Shown in pieces: positions 10,318-21,260 of a stretch of DNA of 64,000 nt. The first letter of the stretch is position 1. The number at the start of each line of letters is the position of its first letter. Under the pieces are notes generated by a model. It was not told where the DNA came from. It worked only from the letters and a program-made list of their open reading frames with translations, and searched no databases. A program made the position numbers and the translations under genes. The DNA is from Helicoverpa zea. Its lineage: Eukaryota > Arthropoda > Insecta > Lepidoptera > Noctuidae. Where the stretch lies: NCBI RefSeq assembly GCF_022581195.2, contig NC_061479.1, forward strand, positions 5,828,001 to 5,892,000, given 5' to 3'.

Positions 10318-10604
10318 ATGATTGACGTTAATTAATTCACGCGTATATTTGAAAAGGAAAACAATAAGGAAAATTATGTGAACAATTAATTATTTCTGAA
10401 CCAACGGCTATGACGCTGCGATGGTATCTGAAGGTGTGTTACACTAGTACCACGGTGTAGAATGTATTGTATGCCTAGTAAGTAAGAGTCTACTACATCA
10501 ATGCACTAACAGACTATAACTTTCTGAGTTTTATCTATCATATCTAAAAAGTTCAAATCTAACAGCCGAACAGCATTCGTCAAAATTCATGACAGAACTG
10601 AATA

Positions 10605-10860
10605 TTTTTCACCCGCGTCCCACGGATACCTACTCATATGTATTGTACATCCAGATAAAAAGTAATTTATAAATGAGCTAACACTAACTGAGCTAATTAT
10701 TTTTTCAAATCTGTGAGATAGTCACCAAGATTAGCGCGTTCAAGCAAACGTACAATCTAACTCTTCAACTTTATAAATTAGTTGTATGTAGTTTCGATTA
10801 CCAAAGAAAAGAAGTTGTATTTTTCATCCATCAAAAAACAACAGACAGACAGACAGACCA
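10605..10860. repeat. RTE-type LINE tail, degenerate
   Basis: TCACCCGCGTCCCACGG starts a tail that runs through TTTTTTCAAATCTG and AGATTAGCGCGTTCAAGCAA to a (CAGA)n run near 10840-10858. This is a second variant of the lepidopteran LINE tail. Confidence 0.55.
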
Positions 10861-11019
10861 AAACACATGAACTTCGATGCAACCAGTCCTTCTATCTCCG
10901 GCATCCAACGATATTAAAACCAACGAGACCTAGATACGAACAATAGAGGAACGATAATGGAATTGAAATAGATTTTTCCCATCCCCCCGATACCCCGTTA
11001 TATTTTTTTTTAGTTCATT

Positions 11020-11215
11020 TCTACAGCAGGACAGTTCCTTTGGTATATTGAATAATGATCCCACCTTATCGCAATACAAGATGGTTTCCCGCGGTTCTAC
11101 TCCCATCCCGGATAAAACGTAGCCTATGTTACCCAAAAGTGGAAGAATTTTTCAAATCGGTACAATAGTTTGGAAGCCTTGAGGGGACAAACAAACAAAC
11201 GAAAAAACGTTTCCT
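11020..11215. repeat. RTE-type LINE tail
   Basis: Contains TTCCCGCGGTTCTACTCCCA, ATAAAACGTAGCCTATGTTA, TTTTTCAAATCGGTAC and ACAAACAAACAAAC in family order. Confidence 0.6.
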
Positions 11216-11454
11216 GTTTAGTATAGGTACATAGATATATTTATATCTGCAACTTGGTGATCAAGCGGAACGATTACCGAATTGCAATATTTAGATTCAG
11301 TAAAGATGTTTATGCAGTATTATGCAGTATAAAATGTAAAAAAAAGATAAATAAAACTATTTCCAGAAATCTTGAGACAATCTTATCATACGTTTCATCT
11401 CAGCGTGACTTGCATAGATTTTGCCAATCAAAACGTTATGCAATGTTGCTGTTA

Positions 11455-12663
11455 TGGACCATGTGATTAATTCGGGCATTATAAATAATGCCCGAGCATT
11501 ATGAATAATGTCTAGCTTTATCGGGCCAAGTGATTAATAACTATCTTAACTTCATTATTTATCACATTGCACGGGCATTATTATATTGCTACATGACAGC
11601 TGGGCAATTTGATAATAAAGCTATATATTACGCGGTGCGAGGGCGGGGAGGGAAGTACGCATGGCGTGACACGCTTTGACCAATCAGAGACAGCCATTCT
11701 TAATTTTATTTTATGTTATATTTTTAATATGACTTTCCTTAACATTTATATGCAAAAAATAGTGGATTTTTAAGGCAGAAATCCTTGTGAGGAGGCGCCC
11801 GGGTGTCAACACTGTGCGGACAGCCCCGAGGACACGGTGGACCACACAGTCCAGGAGTGCCCTGCGTGGGAAGAGCACCGCCGGGTCCTAGTCGAGGCTT
11901 TAGGCGGCGGCGACCTCTCGCGTCCGGCTCTGGTTCAGGCCATGGTCCGGGGCGAGAGGGAATGGGATGCCGTCGCCTCCTTCTGCGAAGCAGTCATGCT
12001 CGAGAAGGAGGCGGCGGAACGTCAAAGAGTTCGTCGCACCTCTCATCCCGGCCGCCGCGCTGGACCAGGTAGATCACGGGCGCCGGGTGTCGCGAGACGA
12101 CTCCCGGCCACCGTAGGCGTGGGTCTGTGGGCGGTGAGTTCGGGTGGCTCACTCATGTCTATTTTTAGGCAACAGACCCGTGTCGGTGGCGCGCGTTGTT
12201 CCACGCGCTCCTCAAAGAGATGTCAGCAACCCCAGCGGGGCCCGTCGGCCAAGGTCTGCCGGGGCTGCGGGATTGTTTGAAAGACCGCGGCCCTGGTACA
12301 TAAAAGGCCTACGACAGAACACGACGGTCAGTCAGTAAGAGTCTGACACCCTCACCGCTGCTAACCCACAGCGGGGGGTCATTTGATGAAAAAAGGCAGA
12401 AGTCCTTCATAATTAATCCAAATCATGAGGCTGATTATTTAAGTGGTTTAATATTTAGTTTATTTTAAGTTAAATGGCAATAACAATAAAAAAATTGAAA
12501 TTAAATATGTTTGTATTACTTTGCCCAAAACGTCACGGGTAATATGTACGGTGCCCGGTCAATTTGCTTATTTAAATAATTATTATCAAATTGCGCTCTC
12601 ATATTGGGCATTTTTCATAATGACCGGGCATTATGTATACTGCCCAATTTATCACTTGGTCCA
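11455..12663. mobile_element. TA-flanked MITE with subterminal GGGCATTAT repeats, split by a LINE
   Basis: The ends are inverted copies of TGGACCAWGTGATWAATT, flanked by TA (11453-11454 and 12664-12665). Inside both arms are several CGGGCATTAT / ATAATGCCCG motifs, so the arms fold on each other. A truncated LINE (11787-12392) is inserted in the middle; without it the element is about 600 bp. The TA duplication suggests a Tc1/mariner-type origin (inference). The arms have no coding capacity. Confidence 0.7.
11787..12392 (+). pseudogene. 5'-truncated LINE 3' end (R1/jockey-type RT C-terminus)
   Basis: The insert is flanked by 15-bp direct repeats, AAGGCAGAAATCCTT at 11772-11786 and the same with one change at 12393-12407, the signature of target-primed reverse transcription. 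From 11789 the open frame reads CQHC...EDTVDHTVQECPAW, then EALGGGDLSRPALVQAM and EREWDAVASFCEAVM. This is the cysteine/histidine tail that ends reverse transcriptases of R1/jockey-type LINEs in Lepidoptera. Endonuclease and polymerase domains are absent. The 3'UTR contains the sequence shared by the short LINE-tail repeats and ends in TCATTTGATGAAAA. Not functional alone. Confidence 0.82.
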
Positions 12664-12665
12664 TA

Positions 12666-13660
12666 ACATTGCCAGGTCAAGTTTCTCAAATACCCGGACC
12701 GTAAGTATGGTGGATTTTTGGGAGACACCTTACCTTAGCCACATTTTATAGGTACGACATATACTTAGTACTTTAAAATACTGTTTATTAACAATGATTA
12801 AGGCGTCATAAATCCTGCCTATCATTAACACCTCAATCACATTCATTAATCTATCAAGAATTTTCTAAATCCTTTTCTGTAACAACTTTCAAATGACGCC
12901 AACTAAAGTCAATTTGATTGATAGCTGGTCCATTCCGATTCACGACAAAATATTCTGTTACAGTCGTCTTCCAGATAAGGGTATCAATGACTACTGCATA
13001 TAAATGAACATTTTCACTTTTAATTATAACAATTTATTATATGGCTACACTGGTAGAGTGGGAAAACTTTACTGAGACCGTAGTAAAGTAATCCTTACTA
13101 ATATTATAATAAATACGAAAGTAATTGTCTGCTTTCACTGACTTAAATGTGTGGGTGTCACGACACGAATGGTCTAGCCAGAATCTGAGAGAAGCCTAGG
13201 CTACTTTTATCCAGATGCCAGAAGTAATTCCTTCGAGACACGGGGAACAACTGGTCCATTAATAATATTTTTATATCTAAAAAAACGTCAAGTCTTTTAA
13301 AGTGGTTTCTTACACAAATCTCGTCAAATAACTTTGCCACTCCAAAGATTGACTGTTCAGCCATTCGACAGCAAATATCAGAAAGACAGTCGCTCCATAT
13401 ACTCAGCTTTCATCAGTACTCAGCTGCATCAAGTCTAACAGACTTCTTCATAATGGCTAGGCAAATAAAGAGTCCCAAAGAGAGCTGTATTATTCAACAG
13501 CGTAACTTGTTACCGAATAGTCATTAAGACTAGTAATGATCATAAATTATGATCATGTTATTGTTATAAAATATGGCTACGATTTGAAAGTGACGGATCG
13601 CGTACGCTGTGTTGCCAGCACTATTAATCATTAGTGATCTATCTATACTAACATAATGAA
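12666..13660. other. Intergenic DNA
   Basis: AT-rich with no coding region recognised. A perfect palindrome (ATGATCATAAATTATGATCAT) lies at about 13536-13556. Confidence 0.4.
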
Positions 13661-13830
13661 GAGGAAACATTTAATCGTTTGTTTGTTTAAAGGCTCCGAA
13701 ACTGCTGGACTGATTTGAAAAATTCTTTCACAGTTGGAAAGCTACACTCTTCCCGAATAACTAGGGTATATTTTATCCCGGTACGGGCAGTAGTTCCCAC
13801 GGGACGCGGGTGAAACTGTGAGAAAATGTC
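13660..13830. repeat. RTE-type LINE tail
   Basis: Reads GTTTGTTTAAAGGCTCCGAA, TTTGAAAAATTCTTTCAC, GCTACACTCTTCCCGA, TATTTTATCCCGGTACGGGC and GGGACGCGGGTGAAAC, all in family order. Confidence 0.65.
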
Positions 13831-13949
13831 TAGTCATTAGTAATGCTAAATAATGGTTTTAGATCGATCTAGTATAGTTGTTTTGAGCTTTCGGTTTTTG
13901 TGCTATGTAATGGTTGCATTGTGTTAATGATATTATGAGTCACAAAATT

Positions 13950-14910
13950 AGGGCTTATGTTTAACTGATCACCAGATATAGTAACAAATAGCAGACATAA
14001 ATAGTAAATGATCACCAAAATGAAACTCGCATTTTAATGCAAAACTATAACCAAAGTTTTAACACTTTGCTATCCTATTTAAGTGAAATTACTCCAAAAT
14101 AAATCATACGTAAGCCAAAAATAGTAAATGATCACCAAAATTAAACCACCATTTTAAAGTAAGATTATAACCAAAGTTTTTAAATTCTGCTATCCTATTT
14201 AAGCAAAATGAGTCGAAATAAATCATTGTTATCCCAAAAGTAGTAAATGATCACCAAAAGAAGTAAATGATCATCAAAATTATACCAGCATTTTAATATA
14301 AAATGATAATCAAAGTTTTTACATCTTGCTATCCTGTTTTAGTAAACTGACTCCAAAAAAATAAGTTCGGCCTGATACAATAAATGTAATAACATTATGG
14401 AGACCCTTTTCCTGCACTAGGGTGGAAAATTGTCTATTGCATGCCTCCAAACAGTACGATAAGAGTGTGTTGTCGAGGAAGTGTATTGAGAAACACATTC
14501 TTCTTCTTCTTTCTCCTGCCCTGTTCCCAATTTTACTTGGGGTCGGCGCAATATGTCATTTTCTTCCATTTTCCCCTGTCACTCGTCATACTGACACTCA
14601 CGCATGCATTGCAAGCCGGACACATAACTTAATATGGCACCATAATACTTTATTTGGTAATAAGCCTACATTTTATGGCAATCACAGTGACTTATTTAGG
14701 CAAAAATAATACATTAATTTGGTCGTCAAGAGTTGGTGATCATTTACTAAATTTGGTGGTCGAATACAATTTAAAGTGGAGTCGTGACTAAAATAGCTGG
14801 TACTATTACATTTTTAGACTTTATTTTTCTGGTGTTCAGTAGATATTTCTGGTTACAAAACTAAGGGTATCAAAGCATTTTATGGTGGTCAGTATATTTG
14901 TTCCCCAAAA
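13950..14910. repeat. Element with GATCACCA-type motifs and a 3 x 120-bp tandem array
   Basis: Units beginning ATAGTAAATGATCACCAAAA start at 14001, 14121 and 14240, each about 120 bp, with a 21-bp partial restart at 14260. The right part (14730-14900) carries the motif inverted (TTGGTGATCATTTACTAAAT) and several GGTGGTC / GGTGTTC variants. An unrelated repeat (14490-14610) interrupts it. This looks like a non-autonomous element rich in short transposase-site-like motifs; boundaries and class are unresolved. Confidence 0.5.
14490..14610. repeat. Repeat family D (GGGGTCGGCGCA...)
   Basis: CCCAATTTTACTTGGGGTCG followed by GCGCAATATGTCATTTTCTT and TCCATTTTCCCCTGTCAC. Related pieces lie at 19255-19450, 31050-31105 and 45285-45385. 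It is a lepidopteran interspersed repeat, probably SINE-like. Confidence 0.5.
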
Positions 14911-16060
14911 TTAGTATTCAAACTTGCGGTTTCAAACTTTCTTTTGGCAATTTTTGAAGGATTTCAAATGATTCATCATCACTGGTCTAATATACGTTAT
15001 TTCTCAGCAGTGAATTAAAAATGAAGTATTAGGTGTTTGACTATCGTGATTATTGTGAAGTCAGTAGAAGTCAATTCAGTAGCGTTCTTTGAATGCTTCA
15101 GGGCTTTTAATCATGATGATACGAATAACCTCATTTCTTTCAAATAAAAAGTCAATACTAACATTTAAAATATACCACTCGATACCGCATTAAATTCACA
15201 TCACACAGAAAGGGAAAGGTATCGCCACAAATGCATAATAAATGTATATAATTTAGTCTTCAACGACAGTCTGGCAACACGGTAGTTTGTTTTTAAACTA
15301 CTATTTCATAGCAAATGACTACTGGACACAGTTTTTGTTGTAACATAATCGCTGCTTGACGTAATGATTGCAAAATTACGGTGGTATATGGACTCAGGTA
15401 ATTTTGTCTGTAATAGAGGTACATGGATACATGTATAATGTACAATTCTTGATACTTTTCAATCTACACAGTTTTATCTACTACGAGTAGCTAGAGATGG
15501 ATAAAAATGTTATTATATAAAAGCTACATAAGCTGTATTACTGCCAGTTTCATAAAAATCCGCTTGAATCGAAAGTTTTTGAACATCAAACAACAAACTT
15601 GTTGGGTAATAATAGGTATTTATAGGAAGCAGGATTAGTATGATGGCCTACCAATTAAGTCGAATTTTGGAAACCTAACAATTTTAAGCCTAAAATACAT
15701 GGAACCAACTCCGAAAACCCATCCTACCATGCCAAACGTGAAACTGCAATTTCAGACAGAAATAGGTCAACCCAAATCGAGAATCAAAAGGCTTTACAAA
15801 TCCAAAAACCAGGTCCGAAATTCAAATGCACAAAACACAATACCCTTCAAATTGTAACGGTGCAAATGCAACAGAAACCATCTGCTGTTGCAAAAGTAAC
15901 CTTACTGGTTAATAAGCAAAGGTGGTTTCTGAGTGAAGGTTCCCTACCCTCCAAAAGAGACAAGAGTCCAGCAGTCACCCTTCAAAGGAAGCATAACAGG
16001 TTTTAACTTTTAATTGCTTGCAACCGTGTGAAAAGCGTCGACTTGTCAGTTTGTTAGTAA
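14911..16060. other. Intergenic DNA
   Basis: No gene, RNA or clear repeat structure found. Short AT-rich ORFs only. Confidence 0.4.
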
Positions 16061-16061
16061 T

Positions 16062-16400
16062 GGCGTCCAGACCGATTGTCGCTCACAGCGCTGTTCCCGG
16101 TAAGGGAAGGTTCATATAATTCAGACAAATATACGGTAAAACATTCAATCATTCACGCCTAACCGATAATGCGTTAGTGCGTCGGTCATACATTTACTAT
16201 ACGCTAGACACATTCTGCAGATATGAACCTTCCTAAGGAGATCATATACTGGACATATTATAGTGCACGCACATTTGCTTGGACACAGGTGCACTCACTA
16301 TTCCTTCACTCTCATAGCGCGATGCGACGACAATCCACCGGAGAGAGATCAGGCACAGGACCGATATTTACATCCTCTCATCATGCATAATGAAATAAAG
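16062..16400 (-). repeat. SINE family B split by a small MITE
   Basis: The family 3' end (ATGGCGTCCAGACCGATT) is at the left and the GTGCACTCACTATTCCTTCA block is at 16290-16309. A 130-bp element (16104-16233) is inserted between them. The tRNA-like head is missing. Confidence 0.65.
16104..16233. mobile_element. 130-bp MITE, TAA target duplication, inside SINE B
   Basis: The ends are GGGAAGGTTCATAT and its inverse ATATGAACCTTCC. TAA lies on both sides (16101-16103, 16234-16236). Removing it restores TAAGGAGATC of the SINE. PIF/Harbinger-like by duplication length (inference). Confidence 0.72.
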
Positions 16401-16409
16401 ATGAAACAT

Positions 16410-16555
16410 TTGTTTGATTGCTCTAAAATTACAGGACCGATTTTAAAAATTCTTTCACTGTTGGGGCGCTACACTCTTCCCGAGTAACATAGACTATATT
16501 TTATCCCGGTAAGGGCAGTAGTTCCCATGGGACGCGGGTGAAATCGGCTAGTCAA
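16410..16555. repeat. RTE-type LINE tail
   Basis: GGACCGATTTTAAAAATTCT, CACTCTTCCCGAGTAACATA, TTTTATCCCGGTAAGGGC and GGGACGCGGGTGAAAT in order. Confidence 0.65.
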
Positions 16556-16559
16556 GTAA

Positions 16560-17515
16560 ACATACATATAACGTTTTCCGATTGTTTTGATAGCTACGGT
16601 GCCCTGGTTTCATGTTTAATTTTGACGGCTGGCTTGAAGGAATATATGTAAATGGGTGTTTTAAATGGCTTCTGTTTTAACTGTTCCTGAGTCAGAAATA
16701 GTTTGTTTCGTAATATTGGGAAGTGTTTCTGATTGTTGCTGATTTATTTTGTGTTAATGGGTTTCATAATAGCTTTGAATGGTTGTGGTTTTTATCTTGT
16801 AGTTCGATAATAGGAGAAGATGTTAATCGTTGTAATATCTTAAGCTTTATAATTATTTTATCAACTTCTAAACGGCTGGACTAATTTGGTTGTTTTGAAC
16901 GGATTCCTGGATATTTTGAAGACACTATTGGACCCGGAAGGTGGTGTTACTGATGATATAGTCTGTTTTTGCGGTAGGAGGTTCGCCAGGACCGCTATAG
17001 TTATACATAAATATGGATGTAGGAGTGTAAACAAGAACTTATCACCAAGAGTCTCTGAATGAACCTGAGAAACCACAATAAGTAGTTCTAATATCATTTG
17101 ACACGAGCCAGAAAGCGAAAATATAATCTCATAACAGCACAGCCTATGACGTTCAGACATGAAGAACGACTTCCGACAAATCCAAGAATTACGAGGCATA
17201 AAAACACTTATTAAGTTACTTAAAGTTTCTTTGCGGAAGCCAAATAAACTAGCTGGTTCTGCCAAGCGAAAACAATCCGATAACGGCAATGCTGTGGTTA
17301 AGCATGACTTAGTTTTTGACACCCTGGTTATATAACACCTGCTTATGACAATTGGCTCAGGCAGATGTACCTATATTTAGAATGTACACATATTTTGCCG
17401 GCAATTTTTTTTCTTCTAGTCTCATCTACGTTACATAGACTGTTAAATAAATTAATAAACCTTTCATGTAATAAATTAAACTTCAAGTACCTTTGTGTTT
17501 AGGAAGACAAGTAAA
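16560..17515. other. Intergenic DNA
   Basis: Nothing firm. A 153-codon minus ORF at 16861-17322 has no recognisable domain, and its 3' end overlaps LINE-tail-like sequence. Confidence 0.4.
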
Positions 17516-17518
17516 ACT

Positions 17519-17707
17519 GTAGGTCCCTGCTGTCATTTAAACATCTTTGGCAGTCATTACAGGTAGTTGGAAGCCAGGATATCTGATAGCCAGTCTTATC
17601 AAGGGGTATTTGGGTACCCGGGTAAATGGGTCGTGGAGGTCAGACAGGCAGTCTCCTTATAAAAGACTGGAAGCCGACCCCAACACAGTTGGGAAAAGAC
17701 CCGACAG
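17519..17707 (+). repeat. SINE family A, 5'-truncated
   Basis: Begins TAGGTCCCTGCTGTCATTTA and ends in GACTGGAAGCCGACCCCAAC plus TTGGGAAAAGAC. The head is missing. Confidence 0.7.
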
Positions 17708-18136
17708 AAAATAATAGTCTTTATGTCAGGACCGACACCAAATCTAAAATTATAAGCCTACAAACTATTTTAAACATTACATAACACAGTAAACAACATC
17801 AAAGACATTCCTTTGAGTGTCACAGCAAGTACTAGACCGACAGAATTCTAAGTTCAAGATCATTGGGCGACGCCTAGCGGCGCGAATTTTCGGAATGCCT
17901 TGCCGTCTCAGATATTCACTGAGCTACGTGAAGGTATGAAGATTAAAACCAGGCTTACAGGTTTCGGTAGTAGTACACATATAATAATATGTAGATATGT
18001 TTATTGAAATTGCTGCTTTGTAGTCCTTGCCAGAATAATTTGTGGTTGAGGTTAACAATTTTGGTTTTGGCATCTATTCAGTCAGAGATTGCCATATAAG
18101 TACATACAAGTAGTAGATAATATTTTGAAGCTACGA

Positions 18137-18281
18137 TAAACTGTAGGTCCCTGTTGTCATTCTTCATCTTTGGCAGTCGTTACGGGTAGTCAGAAGCCAG
18201 TAGGTAAGTGTGACAACCAGTCTTACCCAGGAGTAACCCAGAGGAGTAGCCCGGGTAACTGGGTCAAGGAGATCAGATTGG
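18137..18281 (+). repeat. SINE family A fragment
   Basis: TAGGTCCCTGTTGTCATTC, GGCAGTCGTTACGGGTAG and CCCGGGTAACTGGGTCAAGG in order. Both ends are missing. Confidence 0.65.
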
Positions 18282-18612
18282 TAGTAGTTCCAATAGCTAT
18301 ACCCCAAACTAAATGAGGAAAAGAAATGTTAGTAAGTAATTCAGATCAAAATTATCATACCAAATTGGTATTTGCAATAAATGACGTAAATATTATAATT
18401 TTCTATAAATTACAAATTGCTATAAATATTCTGTTACACTTGCATACAATTAATATATTACCAACTTCTTTGGTGTCAGCCCGGATACCTAGTTTGGGGT
18501 TTTTTTTTTAGTGGAAAGTAGATCTTTGAGAAGTGGGTGATTACATTAAATAGCATAATAAGGACCTCCTATTTACCTAAGGAAATCTGTCATCGAACAT
18601 CATTGGCCAATA
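18282..18612. other. Intergenic DNA
   Basis: AT-rich, nothing recognised. Confidence 0.4.
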
Positions 18613-18780
18613 AGTCTGACACCAGTCTAGCCAAAGGGTATTGGGTTGCCCGGGTATCTGGGTTGAGGAGGTCAGACAGGGCAATCGCTCCTTTTAAAGC
18701 ACTGGTACTCAGCTACATCCGTTTAGACTGGAAGCTGACCCCAACATAGTTGGGAAAAAGGCTCGGAAGACGATGATGAT
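18613..18780 (+). repeat. SINE family A, 3' part
   Basis: AGTCTGACACCAGTCTAGCC through TTAGACTGGAAGCTGACCCC and TTGGGAAAAAGGCTCGG, ending in the GATGATGAT tail. Confidence 0.7.
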
Positions 18781-19254
18781 TTACCTAAGGAAGTCTTATA
18801 ACAACAACAAAACAAACTTAAAACCATAAAGTTCCTAACAAAAAAAGTCGACAATGTCAACTGCAGCAAACAGTTCCATGTGTTGTACATATTGTCTACG
18901 GATGGTGACGTCACAGCACAGCAATGGCGGCCGTCCACAATATGTTTATTGATACGATTAAGCTTGTAGTTAGTTGTTATATCCGTTGTAGACGGTAGAT
19001 TTATTTTATAATAGAACGAAGCATGAATCAAAGAAAAAACAACGTTTTTGATAATGATAAAATAATATCCTATGTGCTCCTATGTGTCACACAATAGTAA
19101 ATTGAACAGTTATTTACCGAATTCTCCGATGTACAAACGCCAACAGGTCAACCTACTCAAATCTGTAAAATTTTACCAATCGAACATTATCCTTCCACTG
19201 TTGTGATAAGCTTGAAAAGCTATTGACAGATTGAGGTAAGTCGAGGATGATGAC

Positions 19255-19450
19255 TACAGCAAAGTCTGTACATTCCCAGCATCATTCTTTCCAGCCATAT
19301 CTACTTTTACACAATCCATCCATCGTTTCTTTGGTCGTCCTCTTCTACTATTATCCAACCACGTTCATGCTCATAACCTTCTTCAAAACATGATTCTCAT
19401 TCCTTCGCTTTACACGCTCATACATGAGCATCTCATTAAAACCACTTTTT
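19255..19450. repeat. Repeat family D fragment
   Basis: CACAATCCATCCATCGTTTC, TTTGGTCGTCCTCTTCTACT and CATACATGAGCATCTC are typical of this interspersed family. Non-coding. Confidence 0.45.
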
Positions 19451-19815
19451 AAATAATTATCAACAAAAAATTACACACCAAAATCAATGAAGAAATAACA
19501 AGGAAATAAAACTGGGGTAAAAATTATGCCTAACCTTGCAACACCCATATACATCGTATAATCAAACACAAAAAATATCCGTTACTTACGAAAACTACAA
19601 CTATTTGGACATAAATTAAAATTCTTGCATAAAATATACGAAAAAAAAATCACTATTAGCAATTTCAATTTTAATGTTAGATAATATTTTATTGAATAAA
19701 AACCAAACGAGCTTTACGGGTCAATTCTCACATGTGTTAGTGTATAATTTCGTAATACTAGATCTAGGAAAAAGCGTATAATTTCTATGTCAATCTATGT
19801 ATACTAATATACATC
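19451..19815. other. Intergenic DNA
   Basis: AT-rich, nothing recognised. Confidence 0.4.
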
Positions 19816-19819
19816 TGCT

Positions 19820-20000
19820 TAGCCTTTTCCCAAGTACCAGAGACCTCCGGTCTGACCTCCTCAACCCAGTTACCCGGTAAGGTAACCCAATACCCCCAGG
19901 TAAGACTGGTTGTCAGACTTACTGGCTTCTGACTACCCGTAACGACTGCCAAGGATGTTCAATGACAGCCGGGACCTACTGTTTATCGTGCCCTCCGCAC
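19820..20000 (-). repeat. SINE family A fragment
   Basis: Contains TGACCTCCTCAACCCAGTTA, TTACTGGCTTCTGACTACCC and GACAGCCGGGACCTAC. The 3' end (GGGGTCGGCTTCC) is replaced by a short rearranged stretch. Confidence 0.65.
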
Positions 20001-20159
20001 GTTGTTGGAAATAGGTTAGATGATGAAGTTACATTATCCCCGAGTTACACAAGCTATATCCTGTTATATAGGTCCTGTTGCTCGAAATAAATGTTTAAAT
20101 AAATAATATAAATAAGTATATTTTATCCGGGTACTGAAATTTCGCGCAACAGCTCATCA

Positions 20160-20465
20160 TAATCATCCTCCGAGCCTTTTCCCAACAATGTTGGGGTCGG
20201 CTTCCAGTCTAACCGGATTCAGCTGAGTAAAGTTATCGGCACGAATCTTGAGCTCTGACCTACAACTGCGCAAAAGTGATTTATTAGCAAAGAACCAATC
20301 CCGAGTGCCGGCTATGACGCGATGCACTGCGGGCCAATCACCGCTTTAGCCCGCCCCCGCGCCTCACTTTATTCAGGCGAAGGTCAGAGCTCAAGATTCG
20401 TGCCGATAACTATACCACTGCTTTACAAGAAGCATAAAGTAATTGACAAGAAGCGACTGCCTTTC
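20160..20465 (-). repeat. SINE family A fragment split by a MITE
   Basis: GTTGGGGTCGGCTTCCAGTC to CAGCTGAGTA (20229) on the left. The sequence resumes with CCACTGCTTTACAAGAAGC at 20415. The two halves join in register when the MITE at 20230-20412 and one TA are removed. Confidence 0.72.
20230..20412. mobile_element. 183-bp MITE, TA target duplication, inside SINE A
   Basis: 32-bp terminal inverted repeats (one mismatch) starting WAGTTATCGGCACGAATC. TA flanks both sides (20228-20229, 20413-20414). Tc1/mariner-like by duplication (inference). No coding sequence. Confidence 0.8.
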
Positions 20466-20693
20466 GCGCAACAGCTAACTTATTGAATAATTTCACAACA
20501 CTAAATCTAGGAAAAAATATAATTTGTGTGTCAATACATGATGATATCAAAACCAGACTACATTAGCATTTAAACATTACAAAACTGCATTTTGTTATAT
20601 CATCATTTCAAGATGTCTGTAGTTATGGATTTCTATAAGCAAACTATCCGCTGATTTGGTATTAGATTGCATTTTATAAAGAGGGATTTCAAT

Positions 20694-21080
20694 CATCCTC
20701 CGAGCCTTTTTCCCAATCATGTTGGGGTCGGCTTCCAGTCTAACCGGATTCAGCTGAGTACCAGTGCTTTACAAGAAGCGACTGCCTATCTGACCTCCTC
20801 AACCCAGTTCCCCAGGCCACCCGATACCCCTTGGTTAGACTGGTGTCAGACTTACTGGCTTCTGACTACCCGTAACGACTGCCAAGGATGTTCAATGACA
20901 GCCGGGACCTACAGTTTAACGTGCCATCCGAAACACAGTCATTGGTGTCTAAGAAATACTTAGAAAGTACATACAAACTTAGAAAAGTTGCATCGGTACT
21001 TGCCTGACCTGGGATCGAACCCGCGCCCTCATACTTGAGGTTGGTCCTTTACCCACTAGGTCACCACGACTTTTACGACG
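20694..21080 (-). repeat. SINE family A, full-length, 18-bp target duplication
   Basis: Same structure as 3549-3938, from the tRNA-like head at the right (GGGATCGAACCCGCGCCC) to the TTGGGGTCGG end at the left. It is flanked by ATAAAGAGGGATTTCAAT (20676-20693) and a one-mismatch copy at 21081-21098. Very few differences separate it from the other full copy. Confidence 0.85.
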
Positions 21081-21109
21081 ATAAAGAGGAATTTCAATAC
21101 AGAAGAAAT

Positions 21110-21260
21110 ATTTTTTTGATCGTTTGTTTCGACCTGAAGGCTCCGAAACTACTGAACCGATTTGAAAAATTCTTCCACTGTTGAAAAGCTACACTCTTCC
21201 CGAGTAACATTTTACCCCGGTACGGTAGTTCCCACAGGACACGGGTGGAACTGGCAGGAA
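21110..21260. repeat. RTE-type LINE tail
   Basis: GTTTCGACCTGAAGGCTCCG, ACACTCTTCCCGAGTAACAT and GGACACGGGTGGAAC in family order. Confidence 0.6.

Noticed and set aside
16861..17322. 153-codon ORF on the minus strand as a gene
   Set aside because: No domain or motif recognised, AT-rich codon use like surrounding non-coding DNA, no splice or promoter context, and its 3' end runs into sequence resembling a LINE tail.
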